DNA from: an uncultured Bacteroidales bacterium
Lineage (GTDB): Bacteria; Bacteroidota; Bacteroidia; Bacteroidales; UBA932
Reading direction: 5' to 3'
DNA: 9,400 nt
Assembly (NCBI GenBank): GCA_945982095.1
Contig: CAMFRR010000025.1
Span: forward strand, 1 to 9,400
Below the pieces are notes generated by a model, which was not told the DNA's origin, did not search any database, and saw nothing but the letters and a program-made list of their open reading frames with translations. The position numbers and the translations under genes were made by a program. Below, in pieces: positions 7,103-9,400 of this stretch (positions are counted from its first letter, which is position 1; each line of letters begins with the position of its first letter).

Positions 7103-7573
7103 TGTCATTTCGAGCGCATCATTCTCCTGTCATTTCGAGCGCAGCGTTCCTTTTGTCATTTCGAGCGAAGCCCGCAGGGCGGAGTCGAGAAATCTGCACA
7201 ACGAACGAAGCGCTCCTCCTGTCATTTCGAGCGAAGCACGGCTTCTTGTCATTTCGAGCTAAGCGCCCCTCCCTGTCATTTCGAGCGAAGCACGTCTTCT
7301 TGTCATTGCGAGCGGAGCGCTCCCTCTGTCATTTCGAGCGAAGCCCGCAGTGCGAAGTCGAGAAATCTGCACACCGTCAGGGTAAAGCTGGCAAAACCCA
7401 TCGACCAGAACGAACAGGCAGATCTCTCCGCGCGCTTCGCTTAGTCGAGATGACAAGAGTGGCAAAGCGTTCTCCTGTCATTTCGAGCGAAGCACGGCTT
7501 CTTGTCATTTCGAGCGAAGCACGGCTTCTTGTCATTTCGAGCGAAGCACGAAGTGCGAAGTCGAGAAATCTGC
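7103..7573. repeat. Array of short palindromic (REP-like) repeats, cluster 1
   Basis: This fills most of the gene-free region between btuC and the convergent DUF1573 gene. At least eleven copies of the arm TGTCATTTCGAGCG or close variants start at 7103, 7129, 7154, 7220, 7247, 7274, 7301, 7327, 7476, 7503 and 7530. Three are full 44-bp elements (7154-7197, 7327-7370, 7530-7573) of the form TGTCATTTCGAGCGAAG, then a 14-bp hairpin such as CACGAAGTGCGAAG, then TCGAGAAATCTGC. The others are half elements, mostly spaced 26-27 bp. The unit at 7220-7246 is identical to those at 7476-7502 and 7503-7529, and the one at 7274-7300 differs at one base. An inverted copy lies at 7418-7455. Open frames across the array (CHFERS, VISSEAR peptides) are by-products of the repeat and not genes. 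Confidence 0.92.
7327..7455. repeat. 129-bp composite palindromic element, copy 1
   Basis: A full 44-bp element on + (7327-7370), a 47-bp spacer (7371-7417) and a 38-bp inverted variant (7418-7455) ending AGTCGAGATGACA. The spacer has CATCGACCAG at 7399-7408, 29 bp after the first element ends. The copy at 9019-9147 has the same component lengths and offset, so this behaves as one inherited or mobile unit, similar in principle to the paired REPs of enterobacteria. Confidence 0.8.
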
Positions 7574-7633
7574 CCCGTAGCAAGGTGGGATGGACCTGGA
7601 TGAGGACGGCGCTGGAGCGGGCTGGAGCAGGAC

Positions 7634-8704
7634 TTAATCAATGATTCCTGCTAAGAAAAGGGTGACAATAGGACGGAGGGGCGAATTAGTGGTGAGGGTA
7701 ATCATCACCAAAGCCTCTCCCTTAGGCAAAGCCGATGTATCAAGACTCACGGTGAACTTGCCCTCCTGACCAGGTTTCAGCACAGGGAAAGTTGAAGGGA
7801 TAGCTCCAGGGAAGTCACTGTCTGCCTTATGTATCACAAGCTCCTGTTTGCCCTTGTTGGTACAAGTGAAAGTGGCGGTGATGCGGGCTCCCTGCTTTTT
7901 GTGTCCGAAACTGAAGGTGCTCTCCGCAAAAACAGGACGGCTGCCCAGCTGCTTCTGCTCACGTGTCAGAGAAGTGAAGTTCTCGGCTGTAAACGCTACA
8001 ATCTTGATCTTCTCATTGCTTTTTGTACCATTTGTGACAGGGGTTGCAAAATACTCATTGTAGCCCCACTTGTTTTCCTCTGCGTTAACAGTGATGAACA
8101 GGGTCGCCTTGCCTGAGGCCGGAATGGGATTTGGCTTCACTTCAAGAGACAAACCGCTGCTGAGGTCCTCGAAACTCAGTTTCACCGGCTTATCTGAAAG
8201 ATTGGCTATGGTCTGCTGCTCGCTGCGGCTGCTTCCCATTTCCAGGTTCCCGCATTTGAAGCTGTCCGACATCATGCCTATGGGGCCGAAACGGAAGCTG
8301 TAGATTTCGCTGTCTGGGCGTATTTTTTCCTGGGAAATGCCGCGCATATGCAGTATGATGGGCTTGGTCTGACCGGCGACTTTGACCGTCAGGGTCTTGT
8401 CGAAAGAATATGGCCCTTCATCATTGGTATAAGTTGCGGATATTTTCAATTTCTCTCCCGGCTTTATGATGCCATGTGTCCAGTTTACCTTGGTGCACCC
8501 GCAACTTGTGTTTACGCTCATTATGCTTATATCCTGTTTGCTGACATTGGTACCGGTGAAGACGCAGCTGACTGCTCCCTCGGAAATCAGGACCTGGCCG
8601 AAATCATGCACTGTCTTGTCAAACTGCAGCATTGAGCCTCCCTGTGCCATAAGAATGGCAGGCAGGGCAAGCAGGGATAGGAATATTGAAAATAGACGTT
8701 TCAT
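7634..8704 (-). CDS. DUF1573 domain-containing exported protein
   Basis: Exported protein of 356 residues with no established function. The start ATG 8704-8702 gives a clear signal peptide (MKRLFSIFLSLLALPAILMA) with likely cleavage after residue 21 or so. Residues of about 25-115 form a DUF1573 domain, an immunoglobulin-like fold common in Bacteroidetes: FDKTVHDFGQV, then the hallmark NTSCGCTKVNW with cysteines at 68 and 70, then IKPGEKLKISATYTN. Residues of about 255-355 are a second, related domain (ESTFSFGHKKQG, LKPGQEGKFTVSLD) in which the CGC motif is replaced by DSDFPGA. The middle third has a similar beta-rich pattern (PVKLSFEDLSSGLSLEV). It probably acts in the periplasm or at the cell surface. 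It is divergent from the ferredoxin gene and ends 61 bp from the palindromic array. Confidence 0.88.
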   Translation of the reverse strand: MKRLFSIFLSLLALPAILMAQGGSMLQFDKTVHDFGQVLISEGAVSCVFTGTNVSKQDISIMSVNTSCGCTKVNWTHGIIKPGEKLKISATYTNDEGPYSFDKTLTVKVAGQTKPIILHMRGISQEKIRPDSEIYSFRFGPIGMMSDSFKCGNLEMGSSRSEQQTIANLSDKPVKLSFEDLSSGLSLEVKPNPIPASGKATLFITVNAEENKWGYNEYFATPVTNGTKSNEKIKIVAFTAENFTSLTREQKQLGSRPVFAESTFSFGHKKQGARITATFTCTNKGKQELVIHKADSDFPGAIPSTFPVLKPGQEGKFTVSLDTSALPKGEALVMITLTTNSPLRPIVTLFLAGIID

Positions 8705-8705
8705 A

Positions 8706-8737
8706 TTTGCAAAGATAAAGGGATTTTCTTAAATTTG
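8706..8737 (+). promoter_or_regulatory. Bacteroidetes-type promoter for the ferredoxin gene
   Basis: TTTG at 8706-8709, a 20-bp spacer and TAAATTTG at 8730-8737 match the -33/-7 consensus TTTG-N19-21-TAnnTTTG exactly. Transcription would start near 8744, leaving an A/T-rich leader of about 18 nt before the ATG at 8762 with no Shine-Dalgarno sequence. Confidence 0.8.
8710..8717 (-). promoter_or_regulatory. Promoter -7 element for the DUF1573 gene
   Basis: The minus strand reads TATCTTTG, matching TAnnTTTG, and ends 5 nt before the ATG at 8704, so the transcript would be leaderless or nearly so. It abuts the -33 TTTG of the oppositely directed ferredoxin promoter (8706-8709). No good -33 element is visible for this direction. 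Confidence 0.5.
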
Positions 8738-8761
8738 CCTCAACTAAAAATTTAAAAAATT

Positions 8762-8932
8762 ATGGCATACAAAATTTCTTCTGATTGCGTAGCTTGCGGT
8801 ACTTGCATGGGTGAGTGCCCAACAGGCGCTATTTCTGAGGGCGATATCTATGTAATCGACCCTAATGTTTGCATTGACTGTGGTACTTGTGCTGATGCTT
8901 GCCCTTCTGGCGCCATCGCTCCTGAGGAATAA
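8762..8932 (+). CDS. 2[4Fe-4S] ferredoxin, clostridial type
   Basis: Small cytoplasmic electron carrier of 56 residues. Two classic cluster motifs are complete: CVACGTCMGECP (Cys 9, 12, 15, 19) and CIDCGTCADACP (Cys 37, 40, 43, 47). Both are followed by the usual S/T-G-A-I turn, and the two halves show the internal duplication typical of these proteins. The pI should be acidic (C-terminus APEE). The start at 8762 is fixed by the MAYKISSDC opening and the promoter upstream. It is a single-gene transcription unit closed by a strong terminator at 8968-9005. Codon use looks heavily biased to GCT, TCT and GGT codons compared with neighbouring genes, consistent with high expression. The redox partner, perhaps pyruvate:ferredoxin oxidoreductase or hydrogenase, is not in the window. 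Confidence 0.96.
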   Translation: MAYKISSDCVACGTCMGECPTGAISEGDIYVIDPNVCIDCGTCADACPSGAIAPEE

Positions 8933-8967
8933 TATAAGCCACCAATCATAGCGATTGCAAAATTAAG

Positions 8968-9005
8968 GCCTGCCGAAACGCTAACGCAAATCGGCAGGCT
9001 TTTTT
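8968..9005 (+). terminator. Intrinsic terminator of the ferredoxin gene
   Basis: GCCTGCCGA (8968-8976) and TCGGCAGGC (8991-8999) form a perfect 9-bp GC-rich stem with a 14-nt loop, followed by six T (9000-9005). It begins 36 bp after the ferredoxin stop codon. Confidence 0.93.
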
Positions 9006-9018
9006 GCCGCCTGTCCCT

Positions 9019-9147
9019 TGTCATTTCGAGCGAAGCACGAAGTGCGGAGTCGAGAAATCTGCCCATCGGATCTGACATGCAGGCCATAAACATCGACCAG
9101 TCCTGACAGGCAGATTTCTCCATGCGCTTCGCTTAGTCGAGATGACA
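9019..9147. repeat. 129-bp composite palindromic element, copy 2
   Basis: A full 44-bp element on + (9019-9062), a 47-bp spacer (9063-9109) and a 38-bp inverted variant (9110-9147). CATCGACCAG lies at 9091-9100, the same 29-bp offset as in copy 1. Outside that decamer and the CAG before the inverted arm, the spacer is poorly conserved. It starts 14 bp beyond the ferredoxin terminator. Confidence 0.82.
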
Positions 9148-9186
9148 AGGGGCTTGGCCAGGACAGAGGGGGCTGTGCAATGATGA

Positions 9187-9215
9187 CAGATTTCTCGACT
9201 TCGCTCGAAATGACA
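9187..9215 (-). repeat. Short 29-bp form of the palindromic repeat
   Basis: On the minus strand this reads TGTCATTTCGAGCGAAG followed directly by TCGAGAAATCTG, which is the 44-bp element without its central 14-bp hairpin. A half arm in the same orientation (CTCGAAATGACA on +) follows at 9226-9237. Confidence 0.85.
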
Positions 9216-9302
9216 GGAGGGAGTGCTCGAAATGACAAAGGGCTAGCAACCAGCCCCAGGCAACCAGGACTCCCGCCCTGTTTCATCGTCCAGCCCCTGC
9301 AG

Positions 9303-9332
9303 GCAGATTTCTCGACTTCGCTCGAAATGACA
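9303..9332 (-). repeat. Short form of the palindromic repeat, second copy
   Basis: Same hairpin-less structure as the copy at 9187-9215, extended by one matching base. Degraded arms follow at 9341-9353 (GGTCGAGATGACA) and near 9370-9380 (GGGATGACA). The rest of 9148-9400 is G-rich spacer with no gene that I can support. Confidence 0.83.
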
Positions 9333-9400
9333 AAAGGCGTGGTCGAGATGACAGTAGAAGGGGGCTTGCTTGGGATGACAGAGGAAGGGCGGTTAGGAGG

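Noticed and set aside
7103..7573. CRISPR array
   Set aside because: The repeated arms are spaced about 27 bp start to start, leaving no unique spacers of 25-40 bp. Orientation flips occur, the elements are palindromic REP-like units, and no cas genes are present.
7088..7644. Open frames on + giving CHFERS- and VISSEAR-type peptides
   Set aside because: They are translations of the palindromic array; the periodicity comes from the 27-bp DNA unit, several frames are open at once, and no start context or known domain is seen. Similar peptides are a common mis-annotation of this repeat.
8848..9286. Open frames on - across the second repeat cluster
   Set aside because: They read through the ferredoxin antisense, the terminator and the repeats, with no protein-like composition.

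Overview
The window looks like a chromosomal segment of a gut- or rumen-type member of the Bacteroidales. Three things point there: promoters of the Bacteroidetes type (TTTG, about 20 nt, TAnnTTTG), weak or absent Shine-Dalgarno sequences, and the gene content (single-chain iron-sulfur serine dehydratase, YgiQ-type radical SAM protein, TonB receptor paired with a beta-propeller lipoprotein, DUF1573 protein). The genus cannot be fixed from this sequence alone.

Layout. Positions 1-1191 (+) hold the C-terminal bulk of an L-serine ammonia-lyase cut by the window edge. It converges on a YgiQ-family radical SAM protein (1228-3012, -). A 58-bp divergent promoter region then opens a three-gene + operon: a BtuB-like TonB-dependent receptor (3071-5296), a BtuG-like (YncE/DUF5074-type) beta-propeller lipoprotein (5316 to about 6280, apparently frameshifted near its end), and a short FecCD/BtuC-like permease (6277-7071) that overlaps its neighbour by ATGA. 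Positions 7103-7573 are a dense array of short palindromic repeats. A DUF1573 protein (7634-8704, -) and a 56-residue 2[4Fe-4S] ferredoxin (8762-8932, +) share a 57-bp divergent promoter region. The ferredoxin ends at a strong intrinsic terminator, and 9019-9400 is a second cluster of the same palindromic repeats.

How the genes work together. The central operon reads as a corrinoid (vitamin B12-type) uptake module: outer-membrane receptor, surface lipoprotein and inner-membrane permease. No ATPase, periplasmic binding protein or cobalamin riboswitch is present in the window. Two of the three genes look damaged or reduced: the lipoprotein reading frame is broken and the permease lacks its usual N-terminal segment. 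The flanking genes are housekeeping-like and have no evident link to uptake.

The most distinctive features are: (i) three tandem 36-bp repeats at the receptor N-terminus, each encoding a DTLATA motif like the TonB box of E. coli BtuB; (ii) in-frame minisatellites in both btuB and ygiQ; (iii) a family of 44-bp palindromic elements with a 29-bp deletion form, 27-bp-period half-element arrays, and a 129-bp composite unit found twice with identical internal spacing.
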